Below, piece after piece: positions 32,576 to 44,797 of a stretch of DNA of 64,000 nt. The stretch covers positions 3,551,885-3,615,884 of the forward strand of contig JAULSN010000006.1 in NCBI GenBank assembly GCA_033439765.1, given 5' to 3'. A program made the position numbers and the translations under genes. The notes below the pieces were generated by a model, which was given only the letters and a program-made list of their open reading frames with translations, was not told where the DNA came from and did not search any database. Positions within the stretch are counted from its first letter, which is position 1. Each line of letters starts with the position of its first letter. This DNA is from Lasiosphaeria ovina. Taxonomy: Eukaryota; Ascomycota; Sordariomycetes; Sordariales; Lasiosphaeriaceae.

Positions 32576-33385
32576 ATGGCACCTCTCCGTTCTCTGGTCG
32601 CAGCCGGCCTCCTATTCTTGTCGGCCGCGAATGCACATTTCCTTCTCCTCTCTCCGCCTTCGATCGAGGGTTCGTCTATCGACGAGGACAAGGAAGGCAA
32701 TGCGCCTTGCGGCGCCGATCTGCCCGATCTCTCTGCGAACTCTACGACGGACTTCCATGTCGGCGGCGACCAGATCGCCCTGCAACTAGGCCACCCGCAA
32801 GCCAATTGGCTGATACGCGGCACGCTCGACGCAAAGGCTAGCAGCAACTGGACACAGCTCTTCCCAATTGTTACCCAGAGCGGCCTAGGCAACTTTTGTG
32901 AGCTTTCTGTCGCTGCGCCCAAGGAATGGGTTGGCCAGAAGGGTATCATTGGTGTCGCCTGCAATGGCCCGGACGGCATTTTGTACCAGGTTTGTGGAAT
33001 CCTTGCTTGTCCCCACGTACATCAAAAATACGCAGCGGCTGTTGCACAAGATACGGCGTGGCGAACTGCATGCTTCAGACATACTGCACCTCGTGTTTGA
33101 GTACTTTGACACAAACTGACAATCCGGCAGTGTGCAGTAGTAAACTTCGTCTCTGGCACCAGCTCGTCACAGGCGAGCTCCTGCACCAACGGGAGTTCCG
33201 TCACCGCCAGCTTTTCATCCGACTCAAAACTCTCCGCACTTGTTGGCAACCCTAGCAATACCTCCAGCAGCCCTCCAAGCGGTACCAGCCGTAACGCTTC
33301 GCCATCTCCTGTCCGGAGCCAGTTCCCACTCGGGAGCCTTCTTTTGGGCGCTGTTATGGTGTTGGTAGGAGCCACCTTACTATGA
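32576..33385 (+). CDS. BIM1-like (X325, LPMO-like) copper-binding GPI-anchored protein
   Basis: Exon 1 is 32576-32989. The 141-nt intron (donor GTTTGT, acceptor GGCAG) is followed by exon 2 at 33131-33385, giving 222 aa. The signal peptide ends at AANA, so the mature protein starts with His (HFLLLSPPSIEG). An N-terminal His after cleavage is the copper ligand of LPMO and X325 proteins. Other family features are PCGA, a Cys-poor beta-sandwich with DFHVGGDQIAL and NFCELSV, and a Ser/Thr-rich linker ending in a hydrophobic tail (LLLGAVMVLVGATLL) that signals a GPI anchor. In Cryptococcus, Bim1 helps copper uptake with the Ctr1 transporter; the X325 group does not cleave polysaccharide. The divergent reductase would supply Cu(I). 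A Ser/Thr-rich GPI protein lies downstream. Confidence 0.88.
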
Positions 33386-34724
33386 TAGTAGATGGTTGAT
33401 GTTTCTTGGATTTGCTTTTACGTTTCTGCACTTGATACGCTGGAGTTTGGATTAGGGTTACCTAATTGCCTCTTTCTGTGCCTTCTATTACCTGGGACAG
33501 GATATATTTGCTGCTGGTTTCTGGAAAAGATGCCTGCTGGGGGCACCTGGCGGGTTATTTTATTCGAGAATTACGTAGAGTTTAAAAAAAAAATGCCTTT
33601 GTCAGTTCTTATTTCTGAAGCGCGAGCCGCTACTTTCTGGCTCAGCTGACCATATTCCCCAATCTTGAAGTATTTTCTAAAGTGAATTGGTAAAGGAACT
33701 CAAGTGACGTCTGCCTGAGCAGTCATGATTTCTCCGTATTTCACGCTACAACCCAGCTACAATTCGCGGGCAGGTTGCGCGACTGCGCACTTTCGGGTAA
33801 TTGGTGCACATAGATGTGAGCTAACTTTGGACCGCCGGACAAAAAATTGCGGGAAGGTTCGAGGAACATCGCGCCCACTAGAAATTTGGTAGCACAGGAA
33901 TAATGTCTCTGTTTCCGCTGGCGAATGCTAGGAAATATCACGGCCAACATCACAGGGTGGGAAGGCAAATGACGGAACGTTAGGAACCACCTCAAACTAA
34001 GGTCCGAATTGATACCAACTTCAAACCAACCACGATGGCACGAGTGTGCAAATGGGAAATTCCGCAGGCTCCAGAAATACCCCTTTCCCTATTCCCAAAT
34101 GCCTTTGAAGGGTGACTGGAGGAGGTTGATCAGGCACAAACGGTTATTTTCCTTATAAGTCCACAAAAACCAGTCAATCTCAATTGCGTGTATCAACGGA
34201 AATGGTGCCAATGATTGTCATCCTCTTTGACTCCACCCAAGTCATGAAACAGTTGTCCGTAGACGGTTCAAGCTGTCTCGAGCCGCAGTGAGTACGGTCA
34301 TCGCTACAGTAGGGTACATTCCAGGTTCTTACTTAGTGGCACTTGACATGGAATTGGATTGTTTGGCTCGAAGCAGTGGTTCTCTCCTTGCTGCAAGTAG
34401 TACTTGCCTCTTGAATTCAATGACGTCTAATCGGGCGAGTATTTGTCTAAGACTCGGAAGGAAGGCGCGAGTTTATGCCTGACGGCTATGAGCGGATGTA
34501 TTCTAGGAAGGAGCAGGTTGTTCGTGGTACTTGCTTAGCTTTTGATCGTGTCAACTTGAAATTGCCCACCAACTGCGGTTCCACCACCATTGTGCATCTT
34601 CCTTGTCACCGTTATCCTCCTTTTCGTCTCCTCTCTCCTGATCAAATCTCGCCATTCGACGACATCAAGCCCTACCAGATCGATGAAAGATACTTCGGCC
34701 CCGTTGCAGATCTCAAGTTCCAGA
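33386..34724. other. Intergenic spacer
   Basis: About 1.3 kb without a supported gene. It contains the 3' UTR of the copper protein and the promoter of the next gene. The last 150 bp before 34725 is pyrimidine-rich. Confidence 0.45.
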
Positions 34725-35375
34725 ATGTCCCCGACCATCTCCTTCCGCAGCGCCGTGCTGCTTGCTGCTGCTACAGTGTCTGCTGGTTTCGTCGGCGCTG
34801 AGAGTTTCACGCCGGCCACCAAGACCACGACCGTTACCGTCCCGGCCGAATTTTTCACGTCCTTTGTCGAGGTTACTCCGAAGATTGTGGACGTTATGAC
34901 GGTGGCGCTCTCGACTGTGACGGTGTTTAGAAACGAGCCCGTCGAGTCCAGTTCTGCCGACACTACTGTCACATACACCGCCGACACCACAGGCAGCAAC
35001 TCTTCCAGCACTTTCCCTACTACGCTTGTGACGAACGTGAGCCTCGGCACCAACTCGACCAGTGCCTGGTCGTCTACCAGCCCTAACAATTTGACTTGGA
35101 CCACGTCTTCGCTGTCGACCCCAAGCACAACCGATATAACAAGTGTCCTATCTCCAGACTCCACCTCTGAAGCAACGGCCACCAGCTCAAAGAACGCGGC
35201 AGCTATTGAAACGGGCTCAGCAATCAGTCGGTAAGTCTTTTACTCCTGCTATCCCTTTCTTCTCCTATAATTTTGCGACATTGAACAGCCAGGTAACAAG
35301 ATTAATTAATTACCTTTGTACCCCAGGAGTGTCAAGGCAATTGCGGTCGGTTTCCTTCTCGCTCTTGCTCTTTGA
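34725..35375 (+). CDS. Small Ser/Thr-rich GPI-anchored cell-wall protein
   Basis: Exon 1 is 34725-35230. Donor GTAAGT and acceptor CCCCAG bound a 96-nt intron; exon 2 is 35327-35375, giving 184 aa. The start chosen is the Met that begins MSPTISFRSAVLLAAATVSAG, a clear signal peptide; an upstream in-frame hydrophobic stretch lacks this form. The body is rich in Ser, Thr and Val (TTTVTVPAEF, SSADTTVTYTAD), with several N-X-S/T sites. The second exon encodes a short hydrophobic tail (AIAVGFLLALAL), the GPI-anchor signal. Without splicing the tail is lost. It probably sits in the plasma membrane or wall, heavily O-glycosylated. Role is unknown. Confidence 0.75.
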
Positions 35376-36384
35376 GCTTCCTCCGCGACAAGACAGACAC
35401 GTTCAATTCGGGAACTTCCTTTTGAGGTGGCACAAAATCACAAAACCAAAGGAGGTTGGGCTCAATACTTGTGGTTGCAATTAAAACAAGCTCAACAGGC
35501 TAATGCGGATGGGTTTTGATTGCAACGGTATTTCTTTTCGTTGGAGTTTCCGCAACATATGGCTAGGCGCTGGGAAGCAGAAATATCCGCTCAGAGAATG
35601 TCGAGAAATGTGTGCAGCCTGTTAACTATTATCCGATCAATAGATCACATTATTTACAACTGATGTTTGGGCATCGCATAGTGGAACATCACACCGTCTG
35701 GAGTTTCGGTCCCTAATCTCCGGTTTGATGATAGGCCTTTACCAAAGACGCCTGCCATCAACATATAACAAGGGGGTGCAATGACCAGCTGTTCACGCCA
35801 AGGAATGGTAAATAGGGCAGCTTAAACTCAACTTTGGTCAATTACTGGAAAGTCTCATGCTTGTCAAGCAGCTATCTTCAGTCTCCGCCACAACAAATAA
35901 CCTCAATGGCGCGAATTATCCCCCTTTACCTGGTACGTAATTACTTGCGTCACCTTGATAGTATAATTTTCCCGTTCCAAACCTGTGGCTAATAACTTTG
36001 CTGCGCCAATTAAATAGTGAGCGCAGAGCCAATGAAACTGAGGAGGATAATGAGGACCGACAGATCTGTTCCTTTCTGCATGAGGGGGGCCTTCGGGAAA
36101 CGGGGAGCAGTGCATCTGGGTGCAGCACCCCCATGCACGGTCGCCAACAAGCCCACGTTGGCTGCCTCATGTCCAGTTGTTTGTACACCACCGGCGAGTC
36201 ATGAGCTTGATTATTTTTTATTTATTTATACCCCCCCCCGCTCTTCCGGGATCCTGGGCTCAACTTGGACAGCCTTTCTCAATGTTGCGTCACTCAGCTT
36301 GTCTCCCTCGACAACTTTCCAAAACAGAACTAGACCTTCTAGTTCTTGATTGTTGATTGTCTTTCGAATCTTTGCCTTCTAACC
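35376..36384. other. Intergenic spacer
   Basis: About 1 kb with only short frames. A run of C at about 36231-36239 is a simple repeat. No gene is recognised. Confidence 0.45.
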
Positions 36385-37148
36385 ATGGTCACTTCCATCA
36401 ATCATTGCGCATCAATCGGTATCCATGAAGAAGTCACGGGGTTGCATGAGCGATAGACGGTCGATGATGTGGAGCCGGATGTTGCCTCTGAGCAAGGTGA
36501 TGGAGGGAGAGATAGTGACGAAGAGGATCTGTAGAGAAGGGGGCGCCGGTTGTTTGCGCTGTCATGGAAGCTACCGCAAAGGCCTTTCACTCAAGCCCGT
36601 CGCCGCTGGTGATCTGCATCATCGACTGAGATCAACCCGCAGTTTCAGTCTTACTGGTACACAGTCTTTACAGAGCTACTCGAGTCGGTTGCGGCGGACC
36701 CATCTATTCCCGAGTATCTTACTGCGCCCCGTCCAATCAAGAAGTTTACCGTTACATTTTTCGACAAGCCCGATGACCAGTCCTGTCCGTGTTGCCTGCC
36801 CGATGCCGACCCAGCTATTACGGTCGACAAAGAGGACGGGCTGACCAAGTCGCATTTGATCCGGGCATTGAGGGATTATCTCTACTCCAGGTTCGCGCCG
36901 CTGGCCAATACTGTCGTTCCGAACCTAAGGCGATGGAGCCCAGCGACTGAGGTACCGCTAAAGGTGCTCTCCTGTACAATTGGAACTGGATGAGCGGTGG
37001 GGGCGATGCAGGAGAGCGTAGGGTCAATGCCTATGGCTCCATGGTGCCCAACATCTTCCTATACTGCTGTCGGTGGAACCAGTTTCTTGGAAAGACGAGG
37101 GAAGACGAAGACCAAGTTGTCGGCAGCTCAATGACTGAAAATGAATGA
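36385..37148 (+). pseudogene. Broken gene of unknown function with a SCPCCLPDAD-type block
   Basis: From ATG at 36385 one frame runs to about 36960, with stops at 36454 (TAG), 36532 (TAG) and 36610 (TGA). It gives protein-like sequence such as YWYTVFTELLESVAADPSIP, PIKKFTVTFFDKPDD, SCPCCLPDADPAIT and TKSHLIRALRDYLYSRF. A different frame then continues with LLYNWNWMSGG and YGSMVPNIFLYCC, ending in a TGA at 37146-37148. Switching frames between conserved-looking blocks, plus three stops, marks a dead gene. Two of the stops could be CAG to TAG changes. It resembles an unnamed fungal protein family, whose function I do not know. Confidence 0.6.
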
Positions 37149-37513
37149 AGCGGGCTGAACGAGATGGGTTCAAGTTAGACTGGAGAGGGTAAACAATACG
37201 ACTCGATAAATTATTTAGTCTCAGTCATCTGCCATGATAACATCACCAGCATAGAAAAGGCTTCTACGGAGTACCATATTTTATCACAACACTTTGGCTC
37301 AACATCAACGGCTTTGGTGGCATTTGTAGGGGTTTAGTACTCGACGGGCAAGGGGCATTCAAGCTCCCTACTTGGCTCGCATGTCGCGATTTTGTTTCAG
37401 CTCGATTCCGTTGGTCGCATCCCGCCGCTGAAAGCTCTCAACCCATGCCAGACTTGCTGGGGCTTAGGCCCCTATTCTGATTCATTTACGCGATTTCCAT
37501 CACCCGCCCAATA

Positions 37514-37517
<4 letters not shown>

Positions 37518-37550
<33 letters not shown>
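37518..37550. repeat. 33-nt poly-T tract
   Basis: Thirty-three consecutive T lie about 120 bp beyond the stop of the minus-strand dehydrogenase. On that gene's strand it is a poly-A tract. It could be a simple repeat, or the tail of an old retroposed sequence; no body was recognised. Confidence 0.9.
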
Positions 37551-37551
<1 letters not shown>

Positions 37552-37666
37552 GCTCGGTCAGAGGTATATGGCCGGGAAAAACGCCAGAGAGAGCGGCGTA
37601 AAGTCTGGCGATGATATTTGTCAGAATGCAGTTGGCAAAATGCATCTCCCCACTCACTCTCCATTT

Positions 37667-38757
37667 TCAATGTTTCAGCGCACCGAGAACGCCATCAACG
37701 TTCGCGAAGCGAAGCTCCTCCATTGTCTCACTCCAGAGTTTGTCGCCGAGGCGGTTGCTGTACATGAAGATAGGCCACCTGCCAAGGGGAACAAGTGTTA
37801 GTTTCAGACTCGGTTGCAGCTTGGACCTGTGATGACTTACGGCCGAACCAACCAGTCAGTATACGACCCATGACTTTCGCCCCCCAGAACCAGAGTGGCA
37901 TGAACGTATATCCGTGATGCGTCAACTGGCGTCCTCCCCAGAATGCCAAGAATGAGACCAAAGACCACCTTCATCAGCCTCGTCTCGATATGGCGGGTAA
38001 ACGCCGTGCCTTTTGTGGCGCCGGGATTACAGAAGTTGATGACACAATCTTGGTTGGGCACTCTTTCGGCCAACTTGGCGGCGAACATGTTTACCAAGAG
38101 TTTGCTTTCTGAATACCTTTGGAAGCCATCGGACGTGTCATCCCTGTCGATGGAGTCGAGGATGCTTTTGCCGTCTCCTGGATCCTTGAGCTTCGCGCCG
38201 AGAGACGCGTCGCTCGTGACGATGGATAGGCGGGCCGGGTCTGGAGACGAGGCAGAGGGCATCATTTTGGGCAAGAGGAGAATAGAAAGAAGAGCAGTCG
38301 ACAGGTAGTTGACTTGAAGCGTCGTCTCGCGCCCGCGGCCCTCGTCGACTCGCACAAAGGTCTCGGTAGCTAGGCCAGCATTGAGCACGGCGACGTCAAT
38401 ACGGCCATCGACTTCACGCCGACACTGCGCAGCAAAAGCCTGTACGGACTGAACCGAGGCCATGTCGAGGTGCATGACAGTAATGCTTGCCGCTGGAAAC
38501 TGGGCTCGGAGCTGTGCAGCGGCGGCCTCACCCTTCTCGAGCGACCTTGTGGCCATGATGAGCTGGCGCGGACGCAGCGCGAGGAAGTGGCGCGCGCATT
38601 CCAGGCCAAGGCCGACATTGGAGCCTGTCACCAAGACTGTCTTCCCTACGAGGTCGATGCCTGCGGGAATAGGAGGGACTCTCTGGAATAGTTGCCGCGA
38701 GGCCTGAGTGAGGACAGACGCCTCTGAGGAAGCAGATTTTCCGAGCTGAGCAGACAT
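37667..38757 (-). CDS. Short-chain dehydrogenase/reductase (retinol dehydrogenase-like)
   Basis: Exon 1 is 38757-37841, exon 2 is 37778-37667, with a 62-nt intron (donor GTAAGT, acceptor TTGGCAG); 342 aa. The Rossmann start is KTVLVTGSNVGLGLECARHF (TGxxxGLG), followed by LNAGLAT (NAG motif), the catalytic Ser region SIVTSDA, and YSESK (YxxxK). This is the classical SDR core plus about 30 N-terminal residues. The last exon ends WSETMEELRFANVDGVL, typical of fungal SDRs of this subgroup. Without splicing, the protein would stop at DWLVRP. It reduces or oxidises a carbonyl or alcohol with NAD(P)H; the substrate is not evident. Confidence 0.9.
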
Positions 38758-39310
38758 GGTAATCGATGAGGCGTGCTGGAATTTGTAAGATCCGATTCGG
38801 GAGTATCGTGGATAATTATGTGATGTGACAAAAGGACGTGGAAAGTAGGTAACACTGATGATTAAGAGGGGGGAAACCGCATGTTTTTATCTTCGGGCGA
38901 GTGGCCCTTAGTAACTCGACTGACCCCCTTTGTTCTGTTAGCATAATTAGGTAGGTAGGGGCATGAATTCAACGAGCTTCCAGGTTGGTATGTGTTTTTA
39001 AGATGGGATGAGGCAGGATCTGAGTAGTGCAAGGTACGAATACTAGGTTAGGTCATTACGCAGTTCGAGCCAGTGACCTCCCAGCCAATAAGGACTTGAG
39101 AAAAGGTTCCCTCCCAGAAAGATCTTGGCATTACTAATCCGTAGCGGTGTTAGTGCGGAACAGCGCCCCGCCCCTGTCAGCGTGTTGTGAATACGTATTC
39201 GCCAGTCCACATTTTTCCACCCTCGCTTCTTCACCGGAACCTCGTCCACTCAACGCCAGGGAAAAGTTCCAAAATCCACCCCATTGCATTCCCGAGGGCA
39301 AGCCGCGGCG
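38758..39310. other. Divergent intergenic region between the dehydrogenase and the Clr5 gene
   Basis: About 550 bp with no gene. It should hold both promoters. No distinct motif was recognised. Confidence 0.45.
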
Positions 39311-41118
39311 ATGAAGTTTGCAGTACTGGCTCCTCGGCCCCAAGGCCCAAACGCGTCGATGCCGGAACAGGAACAGGACCAGGTCCCGGCACCCAGCAAA
39401 TCTGATTGGCTCAGAATGCGCCCCAAGCTCGAGCAACTGTATGTTGGCGAGCGTCGAAGCCTGCGTACTATCATGCGCTCTATGGAGAAGCTGGGCTTCA
39501 AGGCAACGTAAGGACACCCTCACACATAACACCATTTGGCCCCGATAAATCTATACCTTGGTTTCCTTGGGCGCCTACCTACCCGACCCCAATTAGTATC
39601 TCTCAGTCTTGCTCAATTACCCTCCTTACTCACAAACCCAGTGAACAGATGTACAAGAAGCGCTTTTTCAAGTGGGGCTTCCAGAAAAATATCAGACGGA
39701 AGAAGCCAAGGGACGACTGCCGGAGCAAACCGGAAGGTTGCAGCTCGGAACCCACCCTTGACGGAGAGCTTTGCTCATCGAGCCACCATGACACCACAGT
39801 CCTCCTCATCCTAAGCACCGTGCGCACATGGAACGTGGCCTTCTTTGAGTCGATGCGGCTCGATGACCGCAAGGTGCCTGCCTACCTGCCCGAGTGTGCG
39901 AACCGAGTCAAGGACGTCAGCTTTGACTTCAAGCTGGTCATCGACCTGCTGGACAGGCGCCGCGGGCACATGGCCGGGAGGATGGCTCGCCATGCCTTCT
40001 TGCTCGTCGAAAACTTGCTGGTGCTCGATGCACCCGCCCTGATATGGAACCTTCTCGAGATGATGCACACCCTGGTGACACTACGCCAGACGCAACTCTT
40101 TCACATGTTGCTGCTCCATCTCATTGCGCTGGTCGATGGCCGTATGCCTGCCTCGCATCCGCTCCCCGGATTTCTGCATGCTGTACGCCGGCTCGCCGAG
40201 GGTTCTGTCGGCGGTGCCCGAGATGGCCGTGCCCACAGCGCAATGCCACTCCAGTTTTTGCTACAGCGCGCATGGATCCTCAACGCCGAACTCGTCTTCG
40301 GCAATTTCGAACCGCGCTTACTGCCGTTATATTTTTCGTTACTGTGGGATGGCTCGTCGATCGGACCGCCTGAAAATATTGTTAGCTTTATGGATTATTG
40401 TGGGAGCAAGATCGAGGCGTTTTTGGCGGATATATCGACTGCTGCAATGGTGGCCGCGGTTGCCGACGAGGCCTTCGGTGTCGATGGCGGGCTCCCCTCA
40501 GTCTTTGACGACGGGAGTGCAGTGCTGGGGCGCTTGCTCGGACCACGGACCGATGCGTCGCCACCGCGTGACTTTGCTATGCTGCGCACCAGCAGCATTG
40601 CCGCCCTGCGTAAGCACGGTGACTTGTATCTTGCTGATGGGGCCGGCTTCCCAAACGGAGCCGACACTTCTAACATCCTGTCTATGATTGCTGCTCTGGT
40701 GAAAGCCAAGGTTTTGGACGGATGGTCTGCGGCCATGGATGCCTTACCAAACAATGCCGCCGCCACCTCCAGCACTAAAACAACACCAGTCGTGTCACGC
40801 CTCCAGGCAGGCCACCTAGCCAGCGTGATCAGGAGCCTCGTCAACCTCGACCTCGACGGCGGCTTTCGCAGTAAGACCGACATCGTATCAGCAGCCTCTT
40901 CTGGTGCCGTCGTGGACATGATGCAGGCGGTTGTGGCGCTCCGTGAATACTCACAGGGCGAAACGGATCCGCAGCTTGTGCGCGACCTATGGCTCCTTCA
41001 GGATACCCTCGTCGCGGCCGGTGAAAAGGATGAAGCCCGACTGATTGGCCAGGACGCATATCGCCGCCTAGAGAAGTATCTGGAGGCTATCCCTACCGAC
41101 TATGTTCAATTCACTTGA
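39311..41118 (+). CDS. Clr5-domain protein
   Basis: Exon 1 is 39311-39507. The 134-nt intron (donor GTAAGG, acceptor CCCAG) is followed by exon 2 at 39642-41118, giving 557 aa. The Clr5 domain spans the intron: DWLRMRPKLEQLYVGERRSL, MRSMEKLGFKAT, then EQMYKKRFFKWGFQKNIRR. This is a short DNA/chromatin-associated module named after fission yeast Clr5. The remaining 450 residues are helical and Leu/Ala-rich without a recognised domain, ending YLEAIPTDYVQFT. ATG at 39311 is the first in frame; a second Met 16 codons later is possible. Probably a nuclear regulator; targets unknown. Confidence 0.82.
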
Positions 41119-41359
41119 CAAGTTGAGCGACCAATTCCTCCTGCGCTACCCTGGAAGGGCACGTTCGAGGTTAGACTTTGAGAATACCTGGTACTTGACC
41201 AGGCGTTAATTCAATCTCTCCTCATTTCATCCTGATACTGTACCGAATAACACATCCATTAACGAAATAGAATCGAAGCGTTCCCTTTGTGTTACCTGGT
41301 CCACCTAATAGGTAGTTTGCGGTGTAGTAGACTGTCTCTTAACTACCGTATGTCTAAAG

Positions 41360-44320
41360 TTACGCTGAAGACCCTTCCGTAAACACATCCCAATTATACC
41401 AGTTAACCTCGTCACCGTCCAAGTGCGTATTTAGACCATTTGAGGAACCATCCATGTCAGGATTGGAAAACACATCAGTGGAGTTGTCACCCTCGGCCCA
41501 CAGCCAAGCGCAAAGATCCGGAACCATGGGATGGCCGTCTGACCACCAATCCCTGCTGCCTGCCTGGTATGCGTTACTATCAACAGCTGCTTGCCCGGTG
41601 GCAAGTTTGTTGGGATCTCTCGCCGTGGCGCCGGGCTTAGTTGCGTTTGATCCAATCATTAATGGGTCAGCGCGTCTTGAGCCCCTTAAACCTTCATAAT
41701 ATGGTGTGTTATATCTTCGGACGGCTTCGGGGCGGCCACAAGCTGATGCCACCGTTCACGACATATGTCGACGCCGTTACCACCCCCGGACGGCAGCAAC
41801 CCGGAGCTTGGCGGGCGCGGCATCTTCTGGTCCTCTACATCCAGACTTGCCACGGCCTGTGGGTCGGACCGTAGGCGGCTGATCTCAGCATTGCGATGTT
41901 TGCGGGCTTTAGCCATCAGCTTGCGCAGCGGGAACCAGACGTGTGGGCTTTCCTTGTACGCGGCGAGTTGTGCTCGAATCAGCCAGCTGCTATGGGGCGC
42001 GACCCAAGCTCTCTCGACCGTGGGCGACCATGGCCGTCGGCCCGACGTTTTAAGCAAGAGAAATATGATGGCGTACCAATGCGTGCACGTCTGGTAAACC
42101 CATCGCTAATGGCGGCACGCTTGTTTGTCGTTCAACGCATGGTTACTCTGCCACATTCCATGGCTGCAATAAGCAACTTTGATCGAATCTCGTGCGAGAA
42201 TTGCTCACTTGGGGAGGAGAAGAGAATAGGCAGAAAAGCGACAAGCGTCATTTTTGGCCATGACAAGCCGCGCGATGTGACTGCAACCCAATACGTAACG
42301 TTACCGGAGGCGTTTGTGTATCTGAAGTAGCCGTCCTCATACTCTTGATAGGTCTTGTTCAAGAGGCGCTCTGGTCGGGCAAAGCCACAGCACCCCCCTT
42401 GGTTAGCTCGATTATTCGCCTCGTAAATTGTAAAGTCCGATGGGTATGCGGGAGAACGACATGTCGGTTATTCCATCGTGTTCCAAAGGTATCACCTTTG
42501 TCTCAGGCTGATATCCGCATCGTTGATGTTGCTTGGCGGTTTGGTGTCGAAGCTGCCGCTCGCTACGGCCAAGTCGACCCCCTGGTCCTCGGATGCTCTC
42601 AAATCCAGCCTACACACTGTCCACCAGAGCCTTCGCCGCATTTCAATCTCAAAGGACGTCAGGTGGCTGAAGTTTGTGCCATCTCCATGCAACCCAAGGT
42701 ACTGGGCCATCCTGATAACGATTCCCGTCATCATCCATACAAACCTCGGGCTATGGTGGCGACGAAGCAGGCAGATAGATAAAGATAGTGCCTAGACCAG
42801 GATTATACCAGGGGCGTTCGAAAAGTCGGCCTCGGCAAGGGCTTGCTCGAGACCGAGGCGATACTTGAGAGAGTGGTTGGCTTTGGATTCTCCAAAGTTG
42901 GCCATGACCTACTCAGTGTTAGTGGTTGGTTACCGCCGGTATGAAGTCATAACCCAGGCGAGAACTAACATCATCTTCCTCTATAGAGACTATGGAAGCA
43001 TAGTAGATGGAGAACATCAAAGCCTAGTTGGAAGGTGAAAGACGTGCCATATCACTACCGCGCAAATCGCGGGCTATCTAGATAACCGTGGGCATATAGA
43101 GCAGCCCCATTACCACATTCACGTTTTCAGAAAAGTCGAGGATGAAAGGAATCTGCGAGGGCATTGGATAGAACTCGCGAAGGCTGGGAGCCGAGGGACT
43201 TAGGTTGTATCGAAACAAGAATGCATGTCGCCCCAAGGGTGTCCGCTCATACTCGGCCAGGGCGGGAGCTAAGACGCCAGGCGTTGATTCGTCGTCAGAA
43301 TTATCACAGGCTTCCTCTGCAATATCGTGGGCATACGTGTTTAAATCATCGAGCTACGGGCAGTTCGCGGGCAGCGCCTCGACGAGATGGGCGTCAAGGT
43401 CATGAAGTGACAAAATACCTCGTCGTTTACACGAGACCAAAAGCCGGTGCTCACGTAGTGGCTGCGGCCGGGATAGTCGTCATCACGGACAACGAGTCTT
43501 CCAAACCGAGTTGGGAGCGTGGCAGCATCTGTGTGGTGAGACACTAAAATAAGCTACCTGGCAAGTCAGGAAGGGGCCGCTGAACGGTGCCTCCGGCAGC
43601 CCGCCTGCGGTGGGCTGCTCGCTGCGCTCGGTATTCCGCGGCTTAAGGAATCCGAGGATTATCCGATCGACCAGTCCCTGGAGTCCATTTCAACACGGAC
43701 GAAAACTGGCCAATCCCTGTGCGAGAAACTTTCGGCACCTTCACGGTAAAGTAGAAGAGACAGCCTCTCTACCCCACCTCCGGCTCGCAAGCTCGCCTAC
43801 GGTGGCTCCGTTCAGCTGAATCATAGTTGCATCACCGGCGGGCGGGCTCGCGGCAGCGCGTGCCTCTTCCAGCTGAGCCCTGAGCTGCTTGACGAGTGCC
43901 TCGAGGCCCCGCAGCCTGTCAACGGCCTTATCAACGCCCTGTTGCTTGGGGCCGTTGGTACCATCGGGGGCACCGATAGTGCTAGGTACGGTGGCAGAGT
44001 GGGTGAAATGTTGGAGGCGGTTGATCCATCTTGGCGAGCGATAGCTCTGAAGGCATGCATGCAATGTTTGCGCAGCGGCAGTTGGAGCACGGTGTCTGCT
44101 TGTCGCAGCGCACCTTCCGGCTACGGCATACCACACAACTGCGTGGCTTTGTCGCCGCGGAAACCAGAAGCAGTAGCACCCACAGGAGGAGCGCAGTAGC
44201 ACCCCCTGTTGGCGGGGATGGGTTGGGGGCGATTTTGTCCGAAGCTAAGCTAGAGCCCGAAATTGAACTCGAAACCGAGGTTGCAGGCACTTGCGATATG
44301 CTCTGTGCTCGGGCTGGCAA
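41360..44320 (-). pseudogene. Broken Zn2Cys6 transcription factor
   Basis: The minus strand shows a fungal binuclear zinc cluster, CVVCRSRKVRCDKQTPCSNC then RCANIAC (spacing C-x2-C-x6-C-x5-C-x2-C-x6-C). A coiled-coil segment follows (RLRGLEALVKQLRAQLEEA), then a GRLVVRDD/YVSTGFWSRV linker, and the middle homology region with MAQYLGLHGDG and EIEMRRRLWWTVCRLDLRASE. The C-terminus ends NWYNWDVFTEGSSA. It is broken: after NINDADI the frame moves by one to PETKVIPLEHDGITDMSF, consistent with one lost base near 42510, and further blocks lie in other frames separated by stops. No ATG opens the zinc-cluster frame before an upstream stop. Such proteins control nearby metabolic genes; the neighbours here are a hydrolase and a dead amidase. 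Confidence 0.85.
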
Positions 44321-44797
44321 TTGAAGAAGTCGGCGCTAATATTGCTACCTAAGGTAAGATGGATGGAAACTGGTGGGTTGCGTCCTCGTTCCCGGCTTCT
44401 CGCGCTTACCAAGTGCGGCTGCGTGCCCGGGAACAGGCTCCTTCGTGCCGCACCATGGTGGAGAGTGCGTACTTCGTCCTGTCTTACCGGTCCAGCCGAA
44501 AGCGCTGACGTGGCCGTGCGTGACGAGCGAGTGCGCTATTCCACTTCGGGCCGAACGGGCTTGAAGGAGCCAAGAAGAAACTGCCCGTGCCTCTCGGGCC
44601 GGGGTCGGCCAGTTGCCGCGTGTTGGCGAGAACGGGAATATTTAGAGACATGATCTTCACCACATTTCAACGACATACGTATCCCAAGCTCTCCCTAAAC
44701 ATCTATGATTCCATGATTCATCAAGCAAAGAATAATTACCAAATAGCAAAGCCGCAAACCTTGCCCGTAACCAACTCCAATCAACGAATTTACAACC
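44321..44797. promoter_or_regulatory. Divergent spacer between the dead regulator and the hydrolase
   Basis: About 480 bp. AT-rich just before 44798, as expected for the hydrolase promoter and leader. No gene is seen. Confidence 0.4.

Noticed and set aside
37518..37550. Poly-A tail of a LINE or SINE
   Set aside because: No element body, target duplication or reverse-transcriptase remnant was found next to the tract.
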